Positions 52,451-62,585 of a stretch of 64,000 bases of DNA are shown here, piece after piece (positions within the stretch are counted from its first letter, which is position 1; the number at the start of each line of letters is the position of its first letter). The notes beneath the pieces were generated by a model that did not search any database, had not been told where the DNA came from, and was given only the letters and a program-made list of their open reading frames with translations. The stretch spans positions 1,116,001 to 1,180,000 of the forward strand of contig CAXYDR010000001.1 in NCBI GenBank assembly GCA_964276095.1, in the 5' to 3' direction. Both the position numbers and the translations under genes were made by a program. Source of the stretch: GCA-2733415 sp964276095. GTDB taxonomy: Bacteria > Bacteroidota > Bacteroidia > Flavobacteriales > Flavobacteriaceae.

Positions 52451-53575
52451 ATGCAGCTAATATTATTGTCCTTTCCTATAATTATCACTTTTATTTTAAG
52501 TGTCAAATTATTTATAAAACAAAAAAACAACTCTCAATCAAATAAGTTATTGGGCTTTTTTTTCTTGCTTTTCGGTGTTGCCTTTTTTGCAATTTTATTC
52601 AATTATTTTATAGAATATCAACCGCTATTAAAAAATTATTTATACCTCATTGAAATATTTTTTTATTCAGTGATGCTATCATTACCCATTATCATATATT
52701 TCTATGTGATTTCTTTAACAGATTACATTAAAAACTATAATACAATTTGGAAAATAGCACCACATTTCTACATTCCAATTCAATCGTTACTATTTAATAT
52801 TTATCCTTATATTTCAACAAGTACAGCTACAAACCCTAAAACCTTAGACTACACTAATTTTTTCAGCTTAAAAATAATTTTTGTCCTCTTAAATATAATT
52901 TACATCACAAAAACATTAATTACATACAGTAAGCATCGATCTAAACTTCAAGACGTTTTATCCTTTGACAAAGGAATAAGTCTAACTTGGATATCAACAT
53001 TTGTTTTAGGATACATTTCATTTGTGCTATGTTTCTTTTTATTAACTCCAAATTCATCTCCTTATGTAGTATATATTCCACTACTACTACTAATTATCTA
53101 TTTCATTTTTCAAAGAAACACCCAAGTTTCGATTTCTCTTGATGATAATGAATACGAATTTTTTAATGATACTTTATTAAACACCATCAGCCAAACAGCT
53201 AATCCAGAAGAAAAGAACAACTCAGATTTAGATTTAGATAAAAAAGAAAAATTAAAAAATGATATTCTTAAATTAATGGATAATGAAAAACCTTATTTAA
53301 AAAGTGAATTAACTATTTATCAATTGGCAAGAATGTTAAGTACAAACACAAATTACTTATCGTTAGTAATAAACAATGAGTTTGGATATAGTTTTGTCTC
53401 ATTTATAAATTCATACAGAATCAATGAAGCTAAACAACTATTAATAAATAAAAATTTCGATAAATATACAATAGAAGCAATAAGTGAGAAAGTTGGCTTT
53501 AATTCAAAATCAGCTTTTAACAGAGCATTCAAAAAATACACAAATGTTACTCCATCTGAATTCAGGAATCGTTGA
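52451..53575 (+). CDS. AraC-family regulator with N-terminal membrane domain
   Basis: The product is about 374 residues from the ATG at 52451 (the frame can begin at 52397). Six or seven hydrophobic segments fill residues 1-225, then a charged linker and an AraC HTH domain (about 275-374): YLKSELTIYQLARMLSTNTN, FINSYRINEAKQLL, and AISEKVGFNSKSAFNRAFKK with TPSEFR. Such membrane-anchored AraC proteins sense external signals. A near-consensus -7 box TATCTTTA at 52420-52427 favours the later start. It diverges from the S74-like gene and converges on the kinase gene; either may be a target. Confidence 0.85.
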   Translation: MQLILLSFPIIITFILSVKLFIKQKNNSQSNKLLGFFFLLFGVAFFAILFNYFIEYQPLLKNYLYLIEIFFYSVMLSLPIIIYFYVISLTDYIKNYNTIWKIAPHFYIPIQSLLFNIYPYISTSTATNPKTLDYTNFFSLKIIFVLLNIIYITKTLITYSKHRSKLQDVLSFDKGISLTWISTFVLGYISFVLCFFLLTPNSSPYVVYIPLLLLIIYFIFQRNTQVSISLDDNEYEFFNDTLLNTISQTANPEEKNNSDLDLDKKEKLKNDILKLMDNEKPYLKSELTIYQLARMLSTNTNYLSLVINNEFGYSFVSFINSYRINEAKQLLINKNFDKYTIEAISEKVGFNSKSAFNRAFKKYTNVTPSEFRNR

Positions 53576-53786
53576 TTTATACAAAAAACATGAATTAATA
53601 CTTTCTTATTCCGTTGAAACAAATAACGGGTATACTCCTTATGCACTTAGTTAGATTCATCGAAATACCAAAACAATTTTCGTTAATTTGAATGTACTTT
53701 AATATGCTTTTTCTCTGTTCCTTGGTTCTTTACATGCATCTTAATTATACTTTTTAACATTTCAATTCTTTTTTGAAACTGAATAA

Positions 53787-55697
53787 CTAAGGGTTAATAT
53801 TCGCAAAAGTTAATTTATATACCGTCCCTTTATCCAAGGTTTTCTCTAATACACCATTGAGCTGCCTTGCAAATGATTGTATTAGTTTTGAACCTAAACC
53901 TCTGTTTGTTGATTCTGTTGTGTATCCAATTCCATTATCGGCTATAATTAATTCATAAGTAATTCCTGATACTGAACTAAGTTTTACTGTTATAATCCCT
54001 TTTTCTCTTCCTTCAAAAGCGTATTTTAATGAATTGGTAATCACTTCATTAATAATTAAACTTAAAGGCATCATGGTTTGTGAGTCAATTAAATATTCAC
54101 CTATAATAAGTTTTAATTTTATATCTTTTTCTAAAGCATAATTCTTTACAATCTCTTCAACTAGTGTCGTTATATATTCTTTAGAATTCAAGTGCATTAA
54201 ATCACCAGATTGATACATTTTCTCATGTAACTTTGCCATAGAGATAACTCTACTTTGTGTTTCTTTAAAAACACTAATCACTTCTTTGTTAGATGTTTTT
54301 CTAGATTGCATTCGTAATAAACTATTTACTGCTTGCAAATTATTTTTCACCCTATGATGTATTTCCTGAAGCATATATTTTCTCTCTTCACTTTTTTTGC
54401 TGATCATTTTATTGATTAATTGATTTTTCTTATACATCCTATAAGCAACAAAAATCAAAATCAAAGTAAATAAAAGCGCTATTGATATTAGTAGCATAGA
54501 AATTTTATTTTTTCTAAGCTTTAGCTCTTGATTTTCATTTTTTACTGATAATAACGCAATTTCTTGTTGTTTTTTATCAAGCTCATATTTTGAAGTTTGT
54601 TTAATCAAGTTTGTTTCTATCTCTGTGTTTTTAATACTATTATACATTTTAAAATGAAGTTTTTCCATTTCAAATGCATTTTCCCATTCTTTTCCTTTTT
54701 GATAAATGGAAGATAATACTTCAGATATTATAGAAACACGTAAAGGTTCTCCATTATATTCTGCCAATTTTAATGCTCTTTCACCATGTTTTTTAGCTTT
54801 AATAATTTCGCCTTTTTTTAAATAGACACGCGTAATATCTGTTAACGAACCAACAACACCTTCTTGATGACCATTGTCTTCTAAAACTACTAGGCTCTTT
54901 GTTAAATACTCTAAGCTAACATCCAATTCTCCTTCCGTTTCATAAAACGCTCCAATAAGACTATATGTGTAAGCCAATCCTACCGTATTATTTGTTTTTT
55001 TATTTACCTCTAAGCTTTCTTTATAATATAGCAAGGCTTTTTCCTTATTACCTCTTTGACGATGTAAATTACCTAGATTACTTAAAGTAACGCTATTATC
55101 CACGCTACTAATTAATTTTGAAATGACTAAAGATTTTTCTGTAAATTCTAATGCCTTTTCTATGTCATCTTGTATCGCATAAATATTTCCAATATTATTA
55201 TATATTTCTGCTAATCCAAGACTATCCTTTAAAAGTTCTATTAAATTCAAACTTTTATAATAATATTCTAAAGCAGCTGATAATTTCCCTTCGTCATTAT
55301 TGACTACCCCAATATTATTCAATGATTTTGAATAATATTTTAACAGTATTTCTTCTCCTGAATTTAAATTTGATATACTTGATATTGGAAATATACCCCC
55401 CAATTCTTGCTTTGTATATTCATACATCCATAAATTATATTTATGCCATATATTTTCATCCCATGAATTTTCGACAATATAATTTATTGCTTCTAACTTA
55501 AGATTCTGGTCATTAGTACTATGAAATTTTACCAATGATTTATGCAGTATTTTTTTTTCGTTTTCTACAACATCAATTAAACTTAAACTATCAATTAAGT
55601 AATAGTTTTTGTCCGCGTATTTCTGTGCTTGTGAAGTAAAGAAAGTCACAAGTAATAAAGAAAAAATAAAAGGAAATCTTATTTTAAACAACATCAA
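53787..55697 (-). CDS. TPR-containing sensor histidine kinase (HisKA_2 type)
   Basis: The 636-residue protein has a signal peptide, about six TPR repeats (about 90-330: SLGLAEIYNNIGNIYAIQDD, EKALEFTEKSL), a coiled coil, one transmembrane segment (about 395-420) and a HisKA_2 domain with the phospho-His in MLQEIHHRVKNNLQAVNSLL. The ATPase domain shows INEVITNSLKYAF (N box) and ADNGIG (G1). It probably senses in the periplasm and phosphorylates a response regulator encoded elsewhere. No response regulator lies beside it. Confidence 0.88.
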   Translation of the reverse strand: MMLFKIRFPFIFSLLLVTFFTSQAQKYADKNYYLIDSLSLIDVVENEKKILHKSLVKFHSTNDQNLKLEAINYIVENSWDENIWHKYNLWMYEYTKQELGGIFPISSISNLNSGEEILLKYYSKSLNNIGVVNNDEGKLSAALEYYYKSLNLIELLKDSLGLAEIYNNIGNIYAIQDDIEKALEFTEKSLVISKLISSVDNSVTLSNLGNLHRQRGNKEKALLYYKESLEVNKKTNNTVGLAYTYSLIGAFYETEGELDVSLEYLTKSLVVLEDNGHQEGVVGSLTDITRVYLKKGEIIKAKKHGERALKLAEYNGEPLRVSIISEVLSSIYQKGKEWENAFEMEKLHFKMYNSIKNTEIETNLIKQTSKYELDKKQQEIALLSVKNENQELKLRKNKISMLLISIALLFTLILIFVAYRMYKKNQLINKMISKKSEERKYMLQEIHHRVKNNLQAVNSLLRMQSRKTSNKEVISVFKETQSRVISMAKLHEKMYQSGDLMHLNSKEYITTLVEEIVKNYALEKDIKLKLIIGEYLIDSQTMMPLSLIINEVITNSLKYAFEGREKGIITVKLSSVSGITYELIIADNGIGYTTESTNRGLGSKLIQSFARQLNGVLEKTLDKGTVYKLTFANINP

Positions 55698-55849
55698 TTA
55701 GTTTGCTTTGTAATACTTAAATATACAAAAATAAATCTAACAGAACTCAATTATTTGATACATAAAGAATCTCCCCGCATTGCAATATTATCTTTTATAG
55801 TACAGATTTCTATCATGACTAAAACAGTTCTCTTTGACTAAAAAATTAA

Positions 55850-57109
55850 TTACACCAAAACATGAAATAAGTCGGGGCTTTCATTTAAATATTCTCCATA
55901 AAAATTTCTAGTTTTCATCCGTTGGATTAAACTATATATATCACCTGGATTTTCTAATTCCAACCCTACAACTGCTGGCCCAGTATTTCTATTGTGTTTT
56001 TTTGAATACTCAAAATGAGTAATATCATCATTAGGACCTAATACTTCTGATAAAAACTCTCTTAAAGCCCCAGCACGTTGAGGAAATTTAATCACAAAAT
56101 AATGCTTGAGCCCTGAATACAGTAAAGCTCTTTCTTTTATTTCTTCAGTTCGAGTAATATCATTGTTACTCCCACTAATTAAGCATACTACATTTTTTCC
56201 TTTTATTTGTTCAGTATATTGATCTAAAACAGCAGTAGTCATTGCTCCGGCTGGCTCAACCACAATTGCATTTTTATTATACAAATCTAATATCATTTGG
56301 CAAACTTTTCCTTCATGAACAGTTGTCATTTCATCAAGATTATTTTTGCATATATTAAAATTCAAATCACCTACTTTTTGTACTGATGCCCCGTCTACAA
56401 ACTTGTCTATTTTATCAATTTTAGTGTTTATACCATTATTAATTGAAGTAGACATAGACGGTGCCCCTAAAGGTTCTACTCCAATTATTTTTGTCTTTGG
56501 GGATAATGATTTAAATACACTTGATACACCGGAGGCTAAACCTCCTCCTCCAACAGGAAGAAATAAATAATCTATTCTACATTTAGTTTGTTCCAAAATT
56601 TCTAGACCAATAGTTGCTTGCCCTTCAATAACTTTAATATCATTAAATGGATGAACAAACGACATTTTATGCTGATTACAAAACTCTAAAGCACTTTCAG
56701 AAGCATCATCAAAAGTATCTCCTGTTAAAATTACCTCAACAAAATCACCTCCAAACATTTTTACTTGTTCAACCTTTTGATTTGGAGTAGGTGTCGGCAT
56801 AAATATCACACCTTTCACTTTTTTTTTATTACATGAAAAAGCAACGCCTTGAGCATGATTTCCTGCACTTGCACAAACGACTCCGTTTTTGAGCTGACTA
56901 ACCGTTAATGAAGCTATTTTATTATATGCCCCTCTAATTTTATAAGACCTTACTTGTTGTAAGTCCTCTCTTTTAAACAAAATATTTGATTCAAACTTAT
57001 CAGATAAAAAATCGTTTTTTATTAATGGAGTTTTTAAAACAACTTCCTTTAACAAGGAAGCTGTTTCTCTAACATTATATATAGTCACCAATTCTTCTTT
57101 TAAACTCAT
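55850..57109 (-). CDS. ilvA: Threonine dehydratase (threonine ammonia-lyase)
   Basis: The 419-residue PLP enzyme turns threonine into 2-oxobutanoate, the first step to isoleucine. The PLP lysine is in VRSYKIRGAYNK (about residue 56), the phosphate loop is VGGGGLASGV, and CASAGNHAQGVA is the substrate-binding loop. The C-terminal 85 residues (YFVIKFPQRAGALREFLSEV) form one ACT-like regulatory domain, fitting the shorter, Ile-feedback type. It is the last gene of the ilv operon; its ATG overlaps the ilvC stop (ATGA). Confidence 0.95.
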   Translation of the reverse strand: MSLKEELVTIYNVRETASLLKEVVLKTPLIKNDFLSDKFESNILFKREDLQQVRSYKIRGAYNKIASLTVSQLKNGVVCASAGNHAQGVAFSCNKKKVKGVIFMPTPTPNQKVEQVKMFGGDFVEVILTGDTFDDASESALEFCNQHKMSFVHPFNDIKVIEGQATIGLEILEQTKCRIDYLFLPVGGGGLASGVSSVFKSLSPKTKIIGVEPLGAPSMSTSINNGINTKIDKIDKFVDGASVQKVGDLNFNICKNNLDEMTTVHEGKVCQMILDLYNKNAIVVEPAGAMTTAVLDQYTEQIKGKNVVCLISGSNNDITRTEEIKERALLYSGLKHYFVIKFPQRAGALREFLSEVLGPNDDITHFEYSKKHNRNTGPAVVGLELENPGDIYSLIQRMKTRNFYGEYLNESPDLFHVLV

Positions 57110-58578
57110 TCGTTTATTTTTTTCATTGCTGTCATTGAAGCTCTTAATGTTGCTCCAACTGTTTCAATCGGGTGATTTCTTATTGCACTATTAACTGCTA
57201 TCAATTTTTGATTATCAACTTTAACACTAACATCAAATGATTTTCCTAAAATAGAGGTGTCAACAGATTTCATGAAATCTTTGAGTAAAGGTTTACATGC
57301 ATGATCAAATAAATAACAACCATATTCAGCAGTGTCAGAAATAACACTGTTCATTTCGTATAATTTTTTTCTTGCGATTAAGTTTGCTATTAATGGTGCT
57401 TCGTGTAGCGATTCGTAATATGCCGATTCTGAACCAATTCCAGTTTCAGTCATAGTTTCAAAAGCTAACTCTACACCAGATTTTACAAAAGCAACTAATA
57501 AGGTTCCTTGATCAAAGTATTCTTGTTCAGAAATCATTACTTTAATAGCTGAAGTTTTTTCAAAATTAGTTCTTCCAGTAGCTGCTCTCCATGTTAATAA
57601 ATCATGATCATTGTTTGCCCAGTCTTTCATCATTCCTTCAGAGAAATCCCCTTGCATGATGTCATCCATATGTTTTTGAAATAACGGACGCATAATCTCT
57701 TTTAGCTCCTCAGATAATTCAAAAGCTTTTATTTTAGCAGGATTCGATAAACGATCCATCATGTTGGTAATACCACCATGTTTTAAGGCTTCAGTAATGG
57801 TTTCCCATCCATACTGAATTAATTTAGCAGCATAACTTGGTTCAATACCTTGTGCTACCATTTTATCAAATGATAAAATAGATCCTGTTTGTAGTAAACC
57901 ACACAAAATAGTTTGCTCTCCCATTAAATCAGACTTTACTTCAGCAACAAAAGATGAATTTAACACACCTGCTTTATCACCACCAGTTGCAACTGCATAA
58001 GCTTTAGCATACTCAAACCCTTTCTTTTCCGGATCATTTTCTGGGTGAACGGCTATTAAAGTTGGAACGCCAAAACCTTTTTTATACTCCTCTCTAACTT
58101 CCGATCCTGGAGATTTTGGAGCCATCATGATTACAGTGATATTTTCTCTAATTTTTATACCTTCTTCTACTATATTAAAGCCATGAGAATATGATAATGC
58201 AGCTCCTTTTTTCATTAATGGCATTACAGTAGATACTACATCAGTATGTTGCTTATCTGGCGTAAGATTGACAACTAGGTCTGCACTAGGAATCATTTTA
58301 TCATAGACACCTACTTCAAATCCGTTTTCTGAAGCGTTTAAAAATGACGTTCTTTTTTCTTTAATAGCCCCATTACGAAGTGCATAAGAAACGTCTAAAC
58401 CAGAATCTCTCATGTTTAACCCTTGATTTAACCCTTGAGCTCCACAACCAATAATTACAATTTTTTTATTTTTAAGCGCTTCTACTCCTTTATTAAAAGC
58501 TGAAGGGTCCATTAAATTACATTTACCTAATTGCTCTAATTGATTCCTAAGTGATAGTGTATTGAAATAATTTTTCAT
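57106..58578 (-). CDS. ilvC: Ketol-acid reductoisomerase (long, class II)
   Basis: The 490-residue protein is the long form, with a duplicated C-terminal knotted domain. The Rossmann loop is VIIGCGAQGLNQGLNMRDSGL, and APKSPGSEVREEYKKGFGVP is the family signature. Metal-binding acidic residues lie in KSDLMGEQTILCG and the second-half EMNSVISDTAEYG. It turns acetolactate or acetohydroxybutyrate into dihydroxy acids with NADPH and Mg2+. It is 18 bp after ilvN and overlaps ilvA by 4 bp. Confidence 0.96.
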   Translation of the reverse strand: MKNYFNTLSLRNQLEQLGKCNLMDPSAFNKGVEALKNKKIVIIGCGAQGLNQGLNMRDSGLDVSYALRNGAIKEKRTSFLNASENGFEVGVYDKMIPSADLVVNLTPDKQHTDVVSTVMPLMKKGAALSYSHGFNIVEEGIKIRENITVIMMAPKSPGSEVREEYKKGFGVPTLIAVHPENDPEKKGFEYAKAYAVATGGDKAGVLNSSFVAEVKSDLMGEQTILCGLLQTGSILSFDKMVAQGIEPSYAAKLIQYGWETITEALKHGGITNMMDRLSNPAKIKAFELSEELKEIMRPLFQKHMDDIMQGDFSEGMMKDWANNDHDLLTWRAATGRTNFEKTSAIKVMISEQEYFDQGTLLVAFVKSGVELAFETMTETGIGSESAYYESLHEAPLIANLIARKKLYEMNSVISDTAEYGCYLFDHACKPLLKDFMKSVDTSILGKSFDVSVKVDNQKLIAVNSAIRNHPIETVGATLRASMTAMKKINE

Positions 58579-58595
58579 TGTTATAATTCGTTTTA

Positions 58596-59135
58596 CTAAT
58601 TCGTTTTTACTAATTTTTCTAATTCGTTTACTATTGATGAAAGTGTTTTCATTGGTTTAGTGATTGCTACTCTTCCAGATCTAACAAATTCTAAAATTCC
58701 AAATGGCTCCAATTCATCAAATAATTGTTGGGTTTCTTCTTTATGCCCTGTTTTCTCTAATACAGTAAATTCCATTTCTACAGATAATACTCTAGCATTA
58801 TGAGCTCTTACTATTTTTTCTGCTTTACCACCAGATGCTAACACTTCAGTTTTAACTTTATATAATGCTATTTCTTGATATACTATTTCATCATCTGAAT
58901 GAACAACCGCTTTCACTATCTCTACTTGTTTTTCGAGCTGTCCAACCACTTTTTTAATTTGATCTTCAGTTTCAGAAACTACAATAGTATACCTATGTAT
59001 TCCTTTTATTTCACTTTCTGAAGCAGCAATGCTTTCAACATTAATTTTTCTTCTAGTAAAAATAATAGACACTCTATTTAGAATCCCGACCACATCTTCG
59101 GTGAAAACTGATATGGTAAATCTTTTCTTTTCCAT
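58596..59135 (-). CDS. ilvN: Acetolactate synthase small (regulatory) subunit
   Basis: The 179-residue protein has an ACT domain at its start (FTISVFTEDVVGILNRVSII, IAASESEIKGIHRYTIVV) and the C-terminal regulatory domain (RVLSVEMEFTVLEKTGHKEE, FGILEFVRSGRVAI). It binds valine or related end products and controls the catalytic subunit IlvB. It lies 5 bp after ilvB. Length fits the IlvN/IlvH family. Confidence 0.95.
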   Translation of the reverse strand: MEKKRFTISVFTEDVVGILNRVSIIFTRRKINVESIAASESEIKGIHRYTIVVSETEDQIKKVVGQLEKQVEIVKAVVHSDDEIVYQEIALYKVKTEVLASGGKAEKIVRAHNARVLSVEMEFTVLEKTGHKEETQQLFDELEPFGILEFVRSGRVAITKPMKTLSSIVNELEKLVKTN

Positions 59136-59140
59136 ATATA

Positions 59141-60868
59141 TTAACTTAATCTTATTTCTGAAACCGAAGCACCTGTTGGCACCATAGGAAATACATTGTT
59201 TTCTTTTCCTACCATAACCTCTAAAAAATAAGAACCTTCGTGTTCTAACATTTCTTTTACAGCTAAACCTAAATATTCTCTTTTTTCTACTTTATTTGTT
59301 TTAATTCCAAAACCTTTTACTATTGTCTGAAAATCTGGGTTAACCATTGTTGTTGATGCATACCTTTTATCAAAAAACAACTCTTGCCACTGTCTTACCA
59401 TTCCTAAAAACTCATTATTAAGAACAACTATTTTTACTGCTGTTTTGTATTGAAAAATAGTTCCTAATTCTTGTATCGTCATCTGAAAACCACCATCTCC
59501 AATAATACCAATAACTTGGGCTTCTGGCACTCCCATTTTTGCTCCAATTGCAGCAGGCAAACAGAATCCCATTGTACCTAAACCACCCGAGGTAATCATA
59601 GATTTTGTTTGTTTAAATTTAGCATACCTACAAGCAATCATTTGATGTTGACCAACATCTGTAACAATAATATTTTTTTGATCAGAATACTTATTTATTT
59701 TATGCAAAACTTCTCCCATAGTCATTAATTCAGCACTTGGATTAAGCTCTTCATTGATAACGACATCTATTTCTTCTTGCTCTAATTTTCTAAATTCGGA
59801 AAGCCATTCATTACGTTCTTTTTTATCAACACGTTTAGTCAGCTCAATTAAACTTTCTTTTGCATCACCTAAAACTGCTACGTTAGTTTTTATATTTTTA
59901 TCAATTTCTGAAGGATCTATTTCTAAATGAATTACTTTAGCTTGTTTAGCATAACGGCTTAAATCACCTGTAACTCTATCATCAAAACGCATACCGATAG
60001 CAATCAATACATCACATTCGTTTGTTAATTTATTTGGTGCATAGTTGCCATGCATACCGAGCATACCAACGTTTAAATAATGATCAGACTCTAATGCAGA
60101 TAAGCCCATTATTGTCCATGCAGCTGGAATACCAGCCTTTTCTATAAAAGTTTTAAACTCTTGCTCTGCCTCTGAAAGAATAACTCCTTGCCCAAATAAA
60201 ACAAAAGGTTTTTTTGCTGCGTTTATTAACGCTGCAGCTTCAACCACATTATTTATATCCAATTTAGGAGTGTGAACATAACTTCTCATTCCTGTGAATG
60301 GTTTATAGTCGAATTCTACTTCTCCAAATTGAGCATCTTTTGTTATATCTACTAAAACAGGTCCTGGTCTACCGCTTTTAGCTATGTAAAATGCTTTAGC
60401 TATTGCAAATGGTATTTCCTCAGCTTTGGTAACTTGATAATTCCATTTTGTTACAGGCATAGATATTCCAACAACATCTGTTTCTTGAAATGCATCAGTA
60501 CCTAATAAATGACTAGCTACTTGCCCGGTTATACAAACCATAGGAGTTGAATCAATCTGAGCATCGGCAATTCCAGTTATTAAATTTGTAGCACCTGGAC
60601 CAGAAGTAGCTATACAAACACCAACTTTCCCAGTTGCTCTTGCATAGCCTTGGGCTGCATGTGTAGCTCCTTGTTCGTGTCTTGTAAGTATGTGTGTTAA
60701 TTTATCTTCAACATCGTATAAAGCATCATAGACAGGCATAATTGCTCCGCCTGGATAGCCAAACATTAAATCGACACCTTCTGCTATTAATGAATGAACA
60801 ACCGCTTGGGCTCCAGACATTGTTTTAATTACTTTATGTGTTTTATTTTCTTTTTCTATTATTTCCAT
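59141..60868 (-). CDS. ilvB: Acetolactate synthase large (catalytic) subunit
   Basis: The 575-residue ThDP enzyme joins two pyruvates, or pyruvate and 2-oxobutanoate. The catalytic Glu region is FGYPGGAIMPVYDAL with LTRHEQGATHAAQGYARATG; the FAD/ThDP parts show ATSGPGATNLITGIADAQID, and GDGGFQMTIQELGTIFQY with NNEFLGMVRQWQ is the ThDP-binding motif. It is the third gene of the ilv operon, between ilvD and ilvN. Confidence 0.96.
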   Translation of the reverse strand: MEIIEKENKTHKVIKTMSGAQAVVHSLIAEGVDLMFGYPGGAIMPVYDALYDVEDKLTHILTRHEQGATHAAQGYARATGKVGVCIATSGPGATNLITGIADAQIDSTPMVCITGQVASHLLGTDAFQETDVVGISMPVTKWNYQVTKAEEIPFAIAKAFYIAKSGRPGPVLVDITKDAQFGEVEFDYKPFTGMRSYVHTPKLDINNVVEAAALINAAKKPFVLFGQGVILSEAEQEFKTFIEKAGIPAAWTIMGLSALESDHYLNVGMLGMHGNYAPNKLTNECDVLIAIGMRFDDRVTGDLSRYAKQAKVIHLEIDPSEIDKNIKTNVAVLGDAKESLIELTKRVDKKERNEWLSEFRKLEQEEIDVVINEELNPSAELMTMGEVLHKINKYSDQKNIIVTDVGQHQMIACRYAKFKQTKSMITSGGLGTMGFCLPAAIGAKMGVPEAQVIGIIGDGGFQMTIQELGTIFQYKTAVKIVVLNNEFLGMVRQWQELFFDKRYASTTMVNPDFQTIVKGFGIKTNKVEKREYLGLAVKEMLEHEGSYFLEVMVGKENNVFPMVPTGASVSEIRLS

Positions 60869-60908
60869 TGTGATGGATTTTTTTTATTATTCTAAATCAT
60901 TTTAAGAA

Positions 60909-62585
60909 TTAAAATTCGTCTGTAACACACCCTTCTGAAGAACAAGAAACTGTTTTTGCGTATTTATATAAAACCCCTCTTTTAGGTTTTAATGGTGGCT
61001 GAATCCAATTGACTCTTCTCTCTTCCAACTCTTCATTTGTTATCTCAAAATCGATAGTATTATTTTCAGCATCAATCGTTATTACATCACCATTCTCTAC
61101 AAATGCAATTGGACCTCCTACTTGTGCTTCAGGAGCTATATGCCCTACTACAAAACCATGAGTTCCGCCTGAAAAACGCCCATCTGTTATTAGAGCCACA
61201 TCATTTCCTAACCCTGCTCCTATTATTGCAGCTGTTGGTTTTAACATTTCAGGCATTCCAGGGCCTCCTTTTGGGCCTTCGTAACGAATTACCACAACAT
61301 CTCCTTTTTCAATTAATCCATCTCTAATTCCATCATTCGCTTCATATTCTGACTCGAAAACCTTAGCTGTACCTCTGAATTTAAAACCTTCTTTACCTGT
61401 TATTTTCGCAACAGCTCCATCAGGAGATAAATTCCCTTTTAAGATCCTTAAATGTCCAGTTTCTTTAATTGGACTTTCTAGTGGTTTAATAACTTGTTGA
61501 CCTTGTTTTAAGTTTGGTACATTCTTTAAATTTTCTGCTAAAGTTTTACCCGTTACCGTTAAGCAATCACCATGCAACAAACCTTTTTCTAATAGATACT
61601 TCAAGACTGCTGGAACACCTCCTACTTCATGAACATCTTCCATCAAATACTTTCCGCTTGGCTTTAAGTCAGCCAAAAATGGGGTTTCATCTGAAATTCT
61701 TTGAAAATCATCTAAGGTAAAATCTACATTTGCTGCCTTAGCTATCGCTAAAAAATGCAGTACTGCATTTGTAGATCCTCCCATAATAGTTACCAATCTT
61801 ATGGCATTTTCCATTGCCTTTTTTGTAACAATATCTTGTGGTTTTAAATCCAATTCAAGTAAATTTCTTACCGCCTCTCCTGCTTTTATACTTTCAATTT
61901 TTTTTTCTTCACTTAATGCTGGGTTTGAAGAGTTATATGGCAAAGACATTCCTAAGGCTTCTATTGCAGATGCCATTGTGTTTGCAGTATACATTCCTCC
62001 ACATGCTCCAGCTCCGGGGCATGCTTTTTCAATTACATTTTGATATTCTTTTTGGTCTATTTTTCCAGCAACTTTTTGCCCCCATGCTTCAAAAGCAGAA
62101 ACTACATCTAGCTTTTTACCTTCATGACAACCAGAAGCGATTGTACCTCCATACACTAACACACCTGGCCTATTTGTTCTTAACATTGCCATTAATGCCC
62201 CTGGCATATTTTTATCACACCCAACAACTGTCACTAAAGCATCATAGGACATCCCCTCAACTACTGTTTCCATTGAATCGGCAATAACATCTCTTGAGGG
62301 AAGAGAATAACGCATACCAGGAGTACCCATAGAAATACCATCACTAACACCAATTGTATTATAAATAAGGCCCACTAAATCTTCATTTTTAGTTCCTTTT
62401 TTCACCTCTTTAGCAAGGTCATTGAGGTGCATATTACATGGGTTTCCTTCATACCCAGTACTCGCTATACCTACGAAAGGTTTATCAAAGTCTTCAGTAG
62501 TTAAACCTATTGCATGCAACATCGCTTTTGCAGCTGGTTGAGAATCATCTTGAGTTACTCTTTGGCTATATTTATTTAATTTCAT
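60909..62585 (-). CDS. ilvD: Dihydroxy-acid dehydratase
   Basis: The 558-residue iron-sulphur enzyme makes the 2-oxo acid precursors of valine and isoleucine. Cluster Cys residues are visible in GNPCNMHLNDLA, VGCDKNMPG and CPGAGACGGMYTANTM. The ISDETPFLADLKPSG and GRFSGGTHGFVVGHIAPEA blocks are characteristic. Its ATG overlaps the ilvE stop by 4 bp (ATGA). The product ends CSSEGCVTDEF, slightly longer than usual in having extra Cys. Confidence 0.96.
   Translation of the reverse strand: MKLNKYSQRVTQDDSQPAAKAMLHAIGLTTEDFDKPFVGIASTGYEGNPCNMHLNDLAKEVKKGTKNEDLVGLIYNTIGVSDGISMGTPGMRYSLPSRDVIADSMETVVEGMSYDALVTVVGCDKNMPGALMAMLRTNRPGVLVYGGTIASGCHEGKKLDVVSAFEAWGQKVAGKIDQKEYQNVIEKACPGAGACGGMYTANTMASAIEALGMSLPYNSSNPALSEEKKIESIKAGEAVRNLLELDLKPQDIVTKKAMENAIRLVTIMGGSTNAVLHFLAIAKAANVDFTLDDFQRISDETPFLADLKPSGKYLMEDVHEVGGVPAVLKYLLEKGLLHGDCLTVTGKTLAENLKNVPNLKQGQQVIKPLESPIKETGHLRILKGNLSPDGAVAKITGKEGFKFRGTAKVFESEYEANDGIRDGLIEKGDVVVIRYEGPKGGPGMPEMLKPTAAIIGAGLGNDVALITDGRFSGGTHGFVVGHIAPEAQVGGPIAFVENGDVITIDAENNTIDFEITNEELEERRVNWIQPPLKPKRGVLYKYAKTVSCSSEGCVTDEF

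Noticed and set aside
61103..62287. Several plus-strand open frames opposite ilvD
   Set aside because: They are shadows of the strongly conserved ilvD frame on the minus strand, with Leu/His-rich low-complexity translations.
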